DNA of 64,000 bases from Acanthochromis polyacanthus. Its lineage: Eukaryota; Chordata; Actinopteri; Pomacentridae. Positions within the stretch are counted from its first letter, which is position 1. Each line of letters begins with the position of its first letter. The stretch spans positions 1,432,130-1,496,129 of the forward strand of contig NC_067124.1 in NCBI RefSeq assembly GCF_021347895.1. The letters run 5' to 3'. The notes under the pieces are model-generated. The model made no database searches. It was not told the DNA's origin and worked only from the letters and a program-made list of their open reading frames with translations. The position numbers and the translations under genes were made by a program. Positions 12,069-27,384 of the stretch are shown piece by piece.

Positions 12069-14450
12069 TGTGTGATTATCTTTCAATAAAATTTTATTTG
12101 ACCAATCAATCTTTTTTTTTTTTTTTTTTTTTTTTTACCAACTGACCAAACCTGATGCAGTTTTTTCAGACCAACAGTTTAAAAGTCAAAATGTTTTCAA
12201 TGATCAACGCAATAAATCTGACCAAAGACTTGAATCCTCAGGTTTAATTCTGATCTGATTTAATTTGTGGTAACTTGTAGAGATTTATTTTTTTCCTTTT
12301 CAAGCTGTGGACACAATGATTCCCAGGGTGCACTGTGGTTTTCAGAGCTGATGCTGGCATCATTGGAGGGAATCAACACCAGCACTCTTGGTCTGCCTGT
12401 GGTGGTTTTTATTAGTAATAATATATATTTTCATCCGGTTTACTTTGAAAGGAGAGTCTGTGCAGAATATTTATAAAACCAAGGTGGCGTTCTGATCATC
12501 TGACATGCGTATTCATGATAAAGATGCTACACAGCCATGGATGCCCTCTAACAATGGACAGGTTCATTGCACAATGTGGAAATTATTATATTACTATGAT
12601 TTTATAACACTTTTTAAAAGCTCTCAGTCCTCATTAGGTGAATCCATTTTGAATATTGACCCAAGAAAGTCCGTTTTGACAGACATCGATCTGCTCACTC
12701 CTTGTTTCACATTAAGAGTTGACTTTTAAGCCTAGACTCTGACTTAAAAAAAAATAAAATAAAAAAATTAAACATTTTCATACATGTTTTAAAATTTTCA
12801 ATATATGTAAAAATATTTTACATTTTTTTTCTTGACCTTAAAAAGACATGTCTGCCTTTTTTCAATTTAAAAGGGGCTAAATTGGTGCACATTATTTTCA
12901 AGTTTTATCTTTTTGGAGGAACATTTAAAGAAATGCAAAACTGTAAATTTAGTGGGACCATTAATGAGTTAAACTAATCATCACAATGACTGTTTCCTCC
13001 TTAAGGAAATTGTTTTAATTGATGACGTTAAGTAAAAGAAATGACAACATGACATTTTCCTGTGAAAAAGCCCTTTAATATCCCAACACAAGCCCCAAAA
13101 GAAGTGACTAATGGGGTCGTAGGTAGTAATATTGTAATCTGTGTGATGCAGATGCTAACTAACTGTTGTAAACCTCCACCGTCTTCCTCCTCTGAATGTT
13201 TCAGCTCCCCTTTAAAAAGCCCCACATTTCATATTTCTGCAGTCCGACGCTGACAGATTTGAATCCATCCTCTTTCCTGACCTCCTGTCTGACTCCACAA
13301 CAACAGAATGAACGGACAGCTTGGACTCACCCTCTGGGTCACGCTGCTGTCGCTAGATGGCGCTACAGCACCGACTATCACCCTCCAGTTTCTGCCTGTG
13401 TCTCTCCACAGCTCAGCCGCTTTATTTTCCTTCCTTGGGAGCCTAATGGGAAATTTCAAGTCACCTAAATAAAAAGGAAGGTGTAATTAACGCGACGCGC
13501 TATTAATTGTATCTGCTAGAGAGCGGATGAAGGGCACAAGGGCGCACTGCTTTTCTTTTTTTAAATACTGGGCTCCATAAAAGTCTACTTCAGAGATCAG
13601 GAGGAGATTTCTGTGTGTCCGGGTGTCATCCACATGGCAGGTCAAACGGCGGCTGATGATGATGATGGTGGTGGTGGTGATGGTGATGAATCAGAGAGGA
13701 ACATCGCTATGTTTCTTCCTGCATCAGCACCAAAACAACTAAACGATCCTGACGCGCCACTCATACTGCTCACTGTAACACTGCAACATACTGGCTCTGA
13801 TTTAAAAAAAAAAAAATCACTCTGGAAGAAGAACCCTCAGACTTTAGGAGGCATCTGTGTGCTTAAATGGAAATTACAGTGCAGAAAAACGCCACATTTA
13901 ATATCATTATATAAACATAAAAACCACCTTAGGATCTGCAGATGCGAGAAAAAAGCGTCCTGTTTGTTATTATTTCTGCTGATTATTGTTGTTCTGATCA
14001 GGTTCATCGGTCAGATCAGATATTGATTCCCCATTGATCCTCCCAGTAATGCTGAGGAGAGGAAAACCTCAGTCAGTCTGCAAACATCAGATCAGCTGAG
14101 AATCGGATTAATATCATCATGACAAACACACAACTCAACGTGTTTTCTGACATTGTGTTTGTTTTTTGTGTGTGTTTTTTTTAGCAATACGTGAAACGAC
14201 AATTTTGCGTTTTGGCTGTGAGGTCAAGGCAAGATTTATTTATTATTTTTTTAGATAGATGCTCATACAAACATCACACCACAGACTCCTTTGGGACTAT
14301 GAGAGAAGTGACTCAGTGGAGGAGTAAGAAAACACCATCAGGGTCACCACTGGCTGCATCACTGCCAAGAAAAACCGCAGAGGATTCTTTTTTCTCCGGA
14401 TTTTTTTGTAAAAACACGGACGTTTAAGGGGCAAATTTAAAGCCTGTAAA
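12069..14450. other. Intergenic with poly(T) run
   Basis: Holds a ~26-base T run (12111-12136) and AT-rich sequence. The 137-residue frame at 13613-14026 starts with GAT/GGT trinucleotide repeats and then degenerates into AT-rich sequence. I do not regard it as a gene. Confidence 0.4.
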
Positions 14451-17400
14451 TTTAAAGTAATTTAAAACACATAATGATGCTTTAAAAATCCAGGTCGTTT
14501 CTTTTCACTTTATCTTTAAAGGTGTCAAGAAATGTGAAAAATGGTGCAATTTTTTGCCTTTTGAAATCAGTTGATGATAATAATATTAATAATACTAAAG
14601 ATGGTGGGAATTTTTGTAGAAGATGGTGAAAACAAGCAAGTCTTTGTTTGAAATCCCATTTGTACTGATCTGTAGATGAGTCCTGGACTCCACCAGAACA
14701 CAGTGAAACCTTTAATGTGACACTTCTAGACCCGTTCCAATCCTCATAAAGGGACACTTTTTGGTCCTGGGACCCCACCACCCTCCCCTTTACTAATTTA
14801 ACCCTAGATAGGAGCTGTATTTTTTTCCTTTTCCCCCTCAGTCAAAGGCAGTTCATTTAAAGCAGCCCTGGGGCAGAAAACAACACATCATCGGCTCACA
14901 ATCTTCCATTCATCAACCCTGATTTTCTCTCTGCCATTAATTCCACTCAAACGAATGGGCTCAAAGCAAGAAGCAGATTTTTTTTAACACCCCAGCTGTC
15001 AAGCAGATAGTGAACTCACTGCAGGAAGCATTTCTGATATGCAGAATTATGTATATATAAAATCAAAATAAAAACATTTAGCCTGGATGTTTGGAAAAAA
15101 GCTGTTTAATATCAACCCCATTATTTAAAAATGTGCAAGTCCGTTGTTCATGTGTAAAGTGATGCAAACACCTGCAGGCATTTATCACCTCTACGTTAAA
15201 TCTACCCCCAAGTTCATCCAGTGAATATGTCAGAGCCTAGAACACCCCAACCCACCCCTCTTTTACCCCCACAAATAAAAACAAACAAACGAAAAATAAA
15301 TTAAAGGAAAAAATAAAGAATAAAACTGGTTTGACAAGCAATTAAAACAAAACAAGGAGAAACGAACAGCGGTGGATTGCTACAGGTCTACATCCCCACA
15401 ACTTGAATTTCCAGTGAATTATGACTTGGATCGATTCCTTAAAGCTACCGAGGAAACATTTCAATGCCACGATGGTTTCTGCTCGTTGTTTTCCAGCAGG
15501 AGAACAGAAAATGTGTGTAAGGGGGACATCATATTAATAATAACAGAACAATAATAATAATAATAAAAGCTGTTTCCACATGAGAGGAGAGGAAAAAATC
15601 CCTGGTTTTGTGTTTTTGCATAAAATAAAAAGCAAGCTACTGTACGGAGGAGAAAAAAAAGATGTATGTACATTTAGCTGTGACGGTTCCAGGCTGTAAC
15701 AATCCCGCTGCAAAGTAAAAAAAAAATCTGTCTTCCCCCTTCCCTTCCCATTACAAAACCTTCTTCAGTATCATTTCATATATATCTCGCCCTTTTTGTG
15801 TCATCTATAAAAATCCATCGCAGAATAAATTATAATCTCATTAACAAACTAAAAAAAGAAAATCAAATGTCTAATCCCCCTCCCCATAATAAAGCAAAAA
15901 AACAAAACAAAACAAAAACTCAATAACAAAATGGCTGAAATTAAAAGCATGGCAACGAGCTCACAAATAAAACAACACCTTGTGAATAATAGCAATAATA
16001 TTAATAATAACAATAAAAATCATTTTGATCATATGCTGCAGTTTTTTGGATGCAACTAAAATGTGTTTTTGGGAGGAAATGTAAAAGGCCGTATTATTAT
16101 TATTATTATTATTATTATTACTTTTCTTTTCAAACATTAATCACGAGGATGCATTCATTTTCATCCACTCAGCTCTAATTAATTTGTGGACGATTTTCTA
16201 CCTTTTTTTCTCCATCGATTAATTTGAATTCAGTCTTTAAAGCTCTCAATTCTGATTGGAAACACGATCAATTGTAATTTAAGAGCCGACGCCAAACGAC
16301 AGAAACCAAACTCCATAGACAAATTAGACAAATTAAACTTTCACTTCGATTAAAAAATAATAATTGAGACTCAAAATAAAAACGCGCAACACAAAGCAAC
16401 TAAATTATAAATGAACATAATTTCGGCAACAAAATAAAGGACGTTGAACAGCACACAAATACAAGGCAGTAGGTAGTAGCTATGGGTGGAAACTGGCTTC
16501 TCAACCTGCTTGTTTTTGAAAACATCAATCCAAAAAAGTGCCCCAGTGAAGAAAGAAAATTAGAAGAAAGAAAAGAGAATGAACGAAGCCATGACTTTTA
16601 AAGTTATACAATATTTACAAAAGTGGATCCAAATGTTCTGTGAGAGTTGCTGCCATCATATTTTTTTCTGTAGAGATCTGTGTATCTAGAGCCCATCCTG
16701 TGGTGGAAAAGTGCCATATAATCCAATCAATCGCCACGGAGTCCCTTCCTGGAGCTGGGAGACGCTCTGAGGGGGGAAATAATATTATTTAACGCTCATT
16801 GTGTGGAAAAATACTGGACTTGTTGTTTATACTGCTGGTTGGCTCGTGATAGAGGTCACACTATTCTTTTTTTAATTATTTGCCACAATGCTGCATTCAG
16901 AGCAATTATTGGAGCCAATGAGCTGCACGTATTAATAATACCACTACTAATAATAAGTAAACCCTGACCTCAGTCCTCACAGGATAAATAAGGGAGCTGG
17001 ATGGCCTGCAGCCTCCCAGCGGTGTGTGAATGCTGACAGATGGATGCTCACCCTCAGCTGGACTCCACCGGGCTGACGGGGGGCTGCAGCCTCCACCGGC
17101 CTCCGGTTTACTCCATTAACGCAACTCCTTTGACCCCCTCCACGGCACCACCCACGCACCCTTCACTGCTGGACGCACAATTTGGGAGCTACAAAACTAA
17201 AACGCCTTTGCTTTCCATTTTACGCACAGCAAAAAATAAAAACAAAAAAAAGGAAAAAATAAAGAAAAAAACGTTGGATTTAATATAAAAAGTGTCGAAT
17301 GGAAACCATTCATCTATGCTTTTCGTCTAAAAACCACTCCTTCCCCTCCCTCCTTTTTGTCGTCAAGTATAATTTCAATACACAATAGGGGCTACACCTT

Positions 17401-17674
17401 GAAACTGCGTCGACTGGAGTCACAGTGCTGGGCATGTATCCTCGGAGAACACAACACAGGCTTATGTTCCTTTAGCTCAGGGAAAAATGTCCTGTCCTCC
17501 CCTCACTTTTTTTCCGTTTCTCAGATATTCACTGCAGATATTGTGTAAGTACTCACTGCAATCTATTATACATAAAACACCCACTATATCGCTTCATAGT
17601 CCAGTGATTTATATATAACCTTGGGGGATAAATAAAAAGGATAAACAAGTCCTGGAGGAGCGTTCCAGCAGAGT
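14451..17674 (-). other. pou3f2 3' flank and probable 3' UTR
   Basis: Very AT-rich DNA following the pou3f2 stop codon on the minus strand. It includes an (ATT)n run at 16092-16120. Long A-rich and T-rich stretches are typical of the extended 3' UTRs of POU III genes. A minus-strand ATTAAA lies at 17279-17284, but I cannot say which poly(A) site is used. Confidence 0.4.
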
Positions 17675-18820
17675 TCATTGGACCGGGGTCTGGACCCCGT
17701 GGTGCGGCGGCGTGTCCCCGTACACATCCTCGCTCCCCGGCAGCGCTCCTCCGGGAGGGGTCATGCGTTTCTCCTTCTGTCTCCTGTTACAAAACCAAAC
17801 CCTCACCACTTCTTTCTCCAGGTGCAGACTGTCCGCCAGGCTGATTATTTCCGACGCTGCCGGTTTAGGGCACTTCAAAAAATGGCTCTCCAAAGCTCCT
17901 TTTACGCTTACCTCGATTGAAGTCCGTTTTTTTCTTTTCCTCCCCTGCGCCGCTATTTTGTCCAGGCTGGTCGGGCTGCCCGAGGTGGAGTCCGCCTCCT
18001 CCAGCCACTTGTTCAACAGAGGCTTCAGCTTGCACATGTTTTTGAAGCTGAGCTGCAGGGCCTCAAACCTGCATATGGTGGTTTGGGAAAACACATTTCC
18101 GTACAGGGTCCCCAGGGCGAGTCCCACGTCCGCCTGCGTGAAGCCCAGCTTGATCCTCCGCTGTTTGAACTGTTTGGCGAACTGCTCCAGGTCGTCCGAG
18201 GTCGGCGTATCCTCGTCCGAGTGGTCGTGGTGGCTCTGCGGCCGGTGCTGGTGCTGATGCTGGGACGGAGGGTGGCCGTGGTCGCTGAGATGCGGGCTGT
18301 GGTGGTCGTCATGACTGTCCCTCAGGTTGTGGTGGTGCATCCCCTGCCCGCTGCCCGGGATCAGCCCGTTGACGCTGAAGCCCGGCTGGGAGTAAATAAG
18401 GCTTTGGCCGTTCGTCGTCGCCATGCTCGGTATGTGCGCCGCCGTGGTGGTTCTCCACGCCCGGCCGTCGTGGTGGTTCCCGTGCGTCTGGTGCACCAGG
18501 TGCGGCGGCCGTGACTGGTGCTGCAGGTTGCTGCTGGAATTGTGCATCTCGTCCCGGGCGCCCTGCACCGCGGGTTTGATGTCCTGCTCCGTGCCGAGCG
18601 GGCTGGTGGACCACGGGGCTCCCTCTCCGTGGGACAGCGCCGTGATCCACTGGTGTGCGTGGCTGAGCGTGTGGCTGTTGCTCTGCAGCGGGTAGTCGCT
18701 CTGCAACAGGCTCTGCGCGTCCCGGTACGCCGTGGCTTGCTGCATGCTGCCGGGCTCCGAGTGCACGATGGATGCGCTGGAGGTGAGGATGTTGTAGTGG
18801 TTAGACGCTGCGGTCGCCAT
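17675..18820 (-). CDS. pou3f2: POU domain, class 3, transcription factor 2 (Brn-2), intronless
   Basis: A nuclear transcription factor of neural progenitors and neurons, binding octamer-like DNA. The 381-codon frame is complete and has no intron, as is usual for class III POU genes. The start was set at the ATG at 18820 because the protein then begins [20 protein letters not shown], the family N-terminus. Domains: conserved [15 protein letters not shown] block (residues 55-64), His-rich segment (162-200), POU-specific domain (about 203-277, [20 protein letters not shown]), linker with GSPTS, and homeodomain (about 294-353) with the recognition helix [11 protein letters not shown] at 342-352. 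The tail ends GVQTPVQ. The N-terminus [10 protein letters not shown] and absence of long Gly/Gln runs distinguish it from pou3f3 and from mammalian POU3F2. It resembles the teleost b paralogue most, but the a/b choice is an inference. Confidence 0.97.
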   Translation of the reverse strand: MATAASNHYNILTSSASIVHSEPGSMQQATAYRDAQSLLQSDYPLQSNSHTLSHAHQWITALSHGEGAPWSTSPLGTEQDIKPAVQGARDEMHNSSSNLQHQSRPPHLVHQTHGNHHDGRAWRTTTAAHIPSMATTNGQSLIYSQPGFSVNGLIPGSGQGMHHHNLRDSHDDHHSPHLSDHGHPPSQHQHQHRPQSHHDHSDEDTPTSDDLEQFAKQFKQRRIKLGFTQADVGLALGTLYGNVFSQTTICRFEALQLSFKNMCKLKPLLNKWLEEADSTSGSPTSLDKIAAQGRKRKKRTSIEVSVKGALESHFLKCPKPAASEIISLADSLHLEKEVVRVWFCNRRQKEKRMTPPGGALPGSEDVYGDTPPHHGVQTPVQ

Positions 18821-19110
18821 GACTCTCGGAGCCGGACTGGTCGCTCTTATTAAAGGAACCTCGCATTTGACAGATCCTCTCCTGCCCACAGGCGGCTCCC
18901 AGGCGCTCTGCCAAGAGTACGCCGAGGCGCACCTGGACTCCGCCCCGCCCCCGCCGCTCATTGGACGTCGGAGGATGATGGACGTGGTTACCAAGGGCAA
19001 CGGCGCGCCGATTGGCTGCGCGCAAGTCTCAACTAACACTACTCTCTTTGTTGGAGAGGTGCAAGTTGAGGCTCCCGTGGAAGCGGAGAGCCGGAGTGCA
19101 GCATGGAGAG
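18821..19110 (-). promoter_or_regulatory. pou3f2 5' region and CpG-rich promoter
   Basis: GC- and CpG-rich sequence directly upstream of the pou3f2 start. On the minus strand it carries two CCAAT boxes (complement of 18960-18964 and 19011-19015) and a GC box GGGGGCGGGGCGG (about 18940-18953). An AT-rich TTTAATAAG (18845-18853) lies only ~25 bp before the ATG, too close to act as a TATA box for this start. The CpG island continues through the coding region. The reading frame stays open upstream to an ATG at 19039. Confidence 0.6.
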
Positions 19111-19607
19111 ACGGAGCACCGGGATGAGCAGTGCAGCTGTAAGATGCAGTTGATTTACTTTGATAATCATGTTCTATCCAGACTCAGACTGAAGGTAGTC
19201 TAGTTCCAGGAGACCAGGATCTCCTCTGATGGGGAGCATGTAAACGCGCTCTTGGTGCAGATAAAAAGTCGTTTGTTTAGTTATTAGACTTTAGATGTTG
19301 TTGTTATTGTTGGCTGCAGTTGTTTTCACATTAATGCAATTAAATGTTGTCACTGGAAACGTGCGTGCGACAGAAAAGCAAACTTTTAGAACTGGATTAC
19401 AAACCACATAGAGGGATATTCAAATATACTGCACATGCGTCATATTAGAGGTTGGATATTTAAAAAAAAAAGTTTATGCTGCAACATTTCTGCTAAGACA
19501 GTAGCTGCATGTCTATTAATACATCTGTACGGTCTGTGTAATGTTGTTTGGATATTTGTATATTTAGAGAAATATATTGATGTAAGTATAGTTTCTCATT
19601 GAAAAAT

Positions 19608-19670
<63 letters not shown>

Positions 19671-20546
19671 CTGAAGTTCTCACACTAATTTAGTCCTGGC
19701 ATGCACTTGAAATCTAATTCAAGTGAGGAATAAAGCTATAATAAGACAAGTTTGATTTCTAAATTGAAATATCTGGTAAAAGAAAAAGTTCAGGCATTTT
19801 TCCATCAAATCAATTTTATTTAAAAAAAATCTTGTAACACAATTACTACATTGGAATAAATTTTAAAATTGCAATCTGACGCGTTTAGAGCATCCAGGTA
19901 AAAGCTTCATGTTTTTTCTCTCATATTGTAAACGTGAACACCTACACTGGCTGCTGGCATCACTTTAAAGCCATTTCTTCTGCTCTTAATGTGTACGTGA
20001 GTCACTGCTGATCACATCTATAATGACAGAGTCTTGTGCACTTTCTGTGATTAATGCTTGTAAAAATGTAGACTAGTGTATTCTTCCTCAGCTGCAGACT
20101 TGTAAATGTAGATGTCGGTCAGTTGTTTAAAACTTTTAACAGCCTATAAAGTAAACAGATCAACTTTTGTGTCCAACCAGGCTGTAAAGTGAATTTTACA
20201 AGTTCTGTGTGGTGGGAGTGGCTCCACACAGAAAAAAAGGAGGGTCCCCGGATTGAAGATGATATAGTCTGAATTACTTTGAAGAATTTATTGCATTTTT
20301 ATAATTTTAGTCTCTCTCCAAATGCTGCTTTGATAAATGCAGTTGGAGGGATTTCATCACCTCTAAATGGTTGTTTACAGCACTGTAAAGGATCTATATG
20401 TGAGACCATTAGAGCGTGGTGCAACAGTACTGAGGGGCTTCCAGGATTCTTTACATCACCAGAAGAGATTTAGAAATTATTTTTTCAGGTCTTATAGAGA
20501 ACGATTACAGAGTTAATAGTGTGTGAAAAGCTTCTCCAGCTCCTCA
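19111..20546. other. pou3f2 upstream flank with (AT)n tract
   Basis: AT-rich sequence with an (AT)n microsatellite at about 19610-19664. No exon or transposon was recognised. Confidence 0.45.
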
Positions 20547-20797
20547 TCATCCACTAAAGTGAAGATAGACAGAAGTGAAGAGGAGGATTAAGTCCAAACT
20601 CAGGCCTCCAGTCCAGGGGCAGGGAGGGCAGCTTTCCATCCCGTCCCAGCTGTCGTTCCCCTCGGTGTCAGCTTCAGGGACCAGGACTTTGTCCAGAGAG
20701 GGGACATTCCTGGCCGACTGCTGCTGGTTGCCATAGGGAGAGGTAAATGAAACAACAGCAGTCGCGTCGCTGCTGCTCCCCCCTGTTCCTGGACTAT
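20547..20797 (-). CDS. Unidentified candidate terminal exon with hydrophobic C-terminus
   Basis: After a possible acceptor (GAGGCCTTTAG) there is an 82-codon open frame, entered with two bases of a split codon and closed by TGA. It has a Ser/Gly/Gln-rich start (SPGTGGSSSD, SPYGNQQQSARN), an acidic middle (VPEADTEGNDSWDGMESC), a CPPCPW motif and a hydrophobic end (GGLSLDLILLFTSVYLHFSG). This layout resembles the last exon of a GPI-anchored or tail-anchored surface protein. I recognise no family and found no upstream exon with a matching phase. It lies between pou3f2 and the convertase gene, on the same strand as both. It may be chance, as the region is GC-rich. Confidence 0.25.
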
Positions 20798-22019
20798 CTA
20801 AAGGCCTCTATTTAGAGAGGCTCTCTGCTGCGGGGACAAAGCCTTCGCCGGGATAAAGGAGGGAGGAGTAAAGAGTGCAGGGCCCTGAGAGAGAGAAAGG
20901 GCTGGAAAAACTGAAAAAGATGAAAGAGATTATGTCTGTTCTCAAAGCTGCTCCTCACTCTCCAGCGAGATAAAGCAAACTGTGCAAAAAAAAAAAAAAA
21001 AAAATCACAAACAAAACTTGTACATTTATTTTGGCAGAGGAATGTTTCCACCTTCTAACTTCTGAAGCAGCTTCTTAATCTGTATATTAGAAGGCATTAA
21101 TAATTCCTACTCTATGTATGCAATTTAAAAAGCACCTTTTGTTAGTCTATGGCCTACAACAATTCACAGTGGCCACAAATTAAACCTATAAATCAGCACA
21201 GACAGTTCTTCAATATCCACAATTTATAACTTTCAAACTATGCAAATGACTGAAACTGTAATTAAACATTTTATTTAATAACTTGGACCTGCAGTAAAAT
21301 TAAAAGGCAATATAAAAAGCAATTATCAAAGAAATATTTTCACTCGAAAATATTCAAACTGTGCAGTGAAACACAAAAGTCTGCGCGGTGAATATTCACA
21401 CTCACAAATCATTCTTGGCAACGTAAATTTATTCAAAAAGTTCACACAAGGACACATGTCATGTGCATAGAGTAAGGTCTGTGAACAACGCAGGGGCGTG
21501 GAACCAAGGGCAAGGGCTAAATGCAAAATGTCTGTTCTAACCTGGTTGGGATTTTCAATTCATGTGCTGATTTTAAGTTGTGGCACAAGTTTTACTTTTT
21601 GCTTCGATATTGCTTTAGTGGTCAAAATTAGTATTTTTTAATCTTTGAAGCTGCAAAAACAGAATCAAAAATAAACAGGCAATCATCTTCACAGTAATGT
21701 GAGGCTATACATTGTGTATTTAATGCATAGTTTGCTGTAGTTATCCTTTAAAGGCACAAATGTGAAGCCAAAATGTAGAATATGTTCAAATATAGGAGAG
21801 AAACTGCTATCACTTAAAGACAAGCATTTTACTGCATGGATAAACAGTACACAACAACAACAACAACTGTGAATATCACTCGTACACAGCAACGTAAAGC
21901 CGGCGATGATGATGGAGGCAGAAACGCACAAAATGCTCATATTTCATGTATAATTCAAGCTCTTCAATTAAGTGTTAGTGATTGGGCCTTTAATGGATCT
22001 CATTTCATAGACTAATAAT
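20798..22019. other. Intergenic, nothing recognised
   Basis: An A run lies at 20986-21004. No gene-like frame was found. Confidence 0.35.
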
Positions 22020-22720
22020 CCTTTATAGATGTGAATCCAGCTGCACTTAGAGCACATGAAGCCGCCAGGATTCAAGTCATAGCAGGAAAAGTTTCCAGGC
22101 ACGGCTCAGTAATTCATTCTGGTAATATTGAACATTATTGTGGCGTAACATTGAAATCGGCCAAATCAAAAGAACATTGTGGTAATTAGGCTGTAATTCA
22201 AGGAATTACCACATCGCCACACAGGCTTAAATAGTCGTGTTGGGAGAAACGCAAAGCACATTATTTTAATGGTGTAATATGCAAACTATGGCTCGTTTCA
22301 ATTACATGGCTTAACAATGCATAAATGATGCGAGCCTTGTTATTTGGACTGCAGGGTCCGCAGTTATTCAATCACTCAGAGGGGGCAGCGTTAGGGGCCA
22401 CGCCGCCTCCTCTCCTACACTAAAACCCGGTGCTGAGCAGCGAGGGCCGCTGCCAAACTACATTTAAGGGAATAAAAATGAACAGTAGAGAATGTAAGCG
22501 TTAAATTAACAGTAGGATAATTATATGACCCGTGTGCTGTAAAGATTCAATTTCTAACGCTCTAATTAGGCGACTGTCTCCCCATACATCAGCTCACATC
22601 CCTCTGCCAATTTCTCACCAGAAAGCGTCCTGTGAGCGGAAATAATTAGATTTTATTAAGACATGGCTCATGTAATAAAGGAAATCAAAGGAGGGGCTGG
22701 TTAAATATGATATGTTTTTA
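22020..22720. promoter_or_regulatory. Candidate conserved non-coding element cluster
   Basis: About 700 bp free of simple repeats and rich in TAATTA/ATTA words (GGTAATTAGGCTGTAATTC, GGAATTACCACATCGCC, CTCTAATTAGGCG, AATAATTAGATTTTATTAAG). It also carries octamer-like ATATGCAAAC at 22278-22287, the kind of site bound by POU proteins. It lies 3-4 kb upstream of the pou3f2 start. The enhancer role is inference from composition and position. Confidence 0.35.
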
Positions 22721-25984
<3,264 letters not shown>

Positions 25985-26220
25985 AAAGGGAGAGCATTTC
26001 CTCAGTAGCATCTCCGCTGTGGCACATTTTTAATGAATTGATAAAAAGTTGAGGGAGCTCACATGGCTGTGATCAGTAATTCGACGTTATCGGAAATTCA
26101 GTGGAGAACAGAGAGAAATTAGGCGGCTAGGAATTAATTTGTTATTTGTCCAACTCAATGAGGAGTGACGCAGCCCCTTTAATGAATGAGTAATCCGTTT
26201 CTTATTGCACTGAGCTGAAT
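25985..26220. promoter_or_regulatory. Candidate conserved non-coding element
   Basis: Non-repetitive block with TTTTTAATGAATTG, AGGAATTAATTTGTTATTTG and CCCTTTAATGAATGAG, the homeodomain-site style also seen at 7.8 and 22 kb. It lies 300 bp beyond the inferred 3' end of the convertase gene. Conservation is untested. Confidence 0.28.
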
Positions 26221-26522
26221 TCACCCTTCATTGAAGTGGAAAAAGACAAACATATCTTTCACTAACCTTTGCAACTTGCGAAGGCAAACGAGGAGGGGGA
26301 GATGAGCACTGAGACCTGCTCCTGAAACTGTTTGTTTTTTGGGGAAGGATTTGTGTTTGTGTGTGTTTCTGTGGGTGGGAGAGGGATGGAGCTTTAAAGC
26401 CAAGTTAAGAATCCACAATAAATAATCTCTGCTCACACTGAGGCTACACAGTGGAAATACAGTACGGGGAATTGATTCATGATCAATTGGTTTGCTGCAC
26501 TGTGGAAAATAACAGTCTTTAT

Positions 26523-26747
26523 TTAACCATGGTTCATGTTTGTGTCTTCAGTTCCCTCCCCTGCCTGTCTGAGCACAGTTCCTTCATCTTTTGCATCTGA
26601 GGAGGCTGACTGTTGCACCTGCGCCATGGCGACGTCTTGGACGACCTGCGATGGTAAGGACCTGCTCCGTCCGTCCACATCATTCCCACCAGTCTTGGTT
26701 TCATGAAGCTCCATCTCAGCTGCAGGTCTAGATCTCAGGGACGACTT
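26523..26747 (-). CDS. Proprotein convertase-like gene, last exon (C-terminal tail)
   Basis: Seventh and last exon of the chain. The acceptor is AGGTGTTGCACAG, with a weak pyrimidine tract, and it is entered in phase 0, which matches the exon at 27310. It encodes KSSLRSRPAAEMELHETKTG at its start, then a polar segment rich in Gln, Ser, Asp and Glu without cysteines or membrane segments. It ends DTNMNHG and TAA, 74 residues in all. An AATAAA (26518-26523) shares a base with the stop codon, which would make a 3' UTR of only some tens of bases. No known convertase tail resembles this. It is the least certain of the seven exons. Confidence 0.45.
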   Translation of the reverse strand, partial: KSSLRSRPAAEMELHETKTGGNDVDGRSRSLPSQVVQDVAMAQVQQSASSDAKDEGTVLRQAGEGTEDTNMNHG

Positions 26748-27309
26748 CTGTGCAACACCTGCCTGATGTAACTGTTGAATGTATTAATAACTATTATGAG
26801 CGTATGTCCTCAGAAAACAGTCTACAGGAACTAAACAGGCTGAAAATAATGGCTCCCTTCAAAAGTTTATTTTTACCACACATCAATCCAAAACGCACAT
26901 ATAAATCTGAAGAAAAGCTAAAAATTCATTGCTGAAAAGCTGCTACAAGAGTGTGGTTAGTATTTTTATTATTACAAAAAATCTTTTTCTTAATGAATTA
27001 ATTTATTAAGTGATTATCAAAATAGATGCTAATTCCATTAAATATTTGTTTCGGCTGCAGAAACAACCATATATCCAATAAAAAAGCATTATGGAGGCCA
27101 AATGGGCTAAATGCCACATGCCTGAAAAGCATTTATCTGATTCACAAAATCACATTTTTTTTCTCTTCCAAAATTCATTCTTCAATGTCTCCTGTTTTTA
27201 ATCATCCAAATAAAAAACAAAGGACAAAAACCCTCTCTAAATTCATTACAACAGAAAATAAATGCACAGAGAGAAGCAGTGCAGCTGAACAGGCGGTGAT
27301 GGAACTCAC
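26748..27309 (-). other. Intron of convertase-like gene
   Basis: AT-rich, no repeat recognised. Confidence 0.4.
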
Positions 27310-27384
27310 CTTGTAGGCAACTCTGGATGTCAGAGGCTTGTTGAGGCTCAGTTGAGCCATCATGTTTCCAGAAGTTTTCCTTAC
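27310..27384 (-). CDS. Proprotein convertase-like gene, tail exon (25 codons)
   Basis: A 75-bp exon between TGCTCTATTAACCAG and GTGAGT, phase 0 at both ends, encoding VRKTSGNMMAQLSLNKPLTS followed by RVAYK. It joins in frame to the exon at 30897 (ending ARHK) and to the exon at 26747. Clean splice sites and compatible phases are the main support. The peptide itself is not a domain I know. Confidence 0.55.

Noticed and set aside
13613..14026. 137-codon plus-strand frame
   Set aside because: Starts with GAT/GGT trinucleotide repeats and continues in AT-rich DNA without family resemblance or splice support.
17712..18257. 181-codon plus-strand frame
   Set aside because: Exactly antisense to the pou3f2 POU domain coding region; a shadow of constrained GC-rich codons.
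18083..18853. Further antisense and shifted frames of 90-143 codons over pou3f2
   Set aside because: They mirror the His-rich and N-terminal codons of pou3f2 and have no domain of their own.
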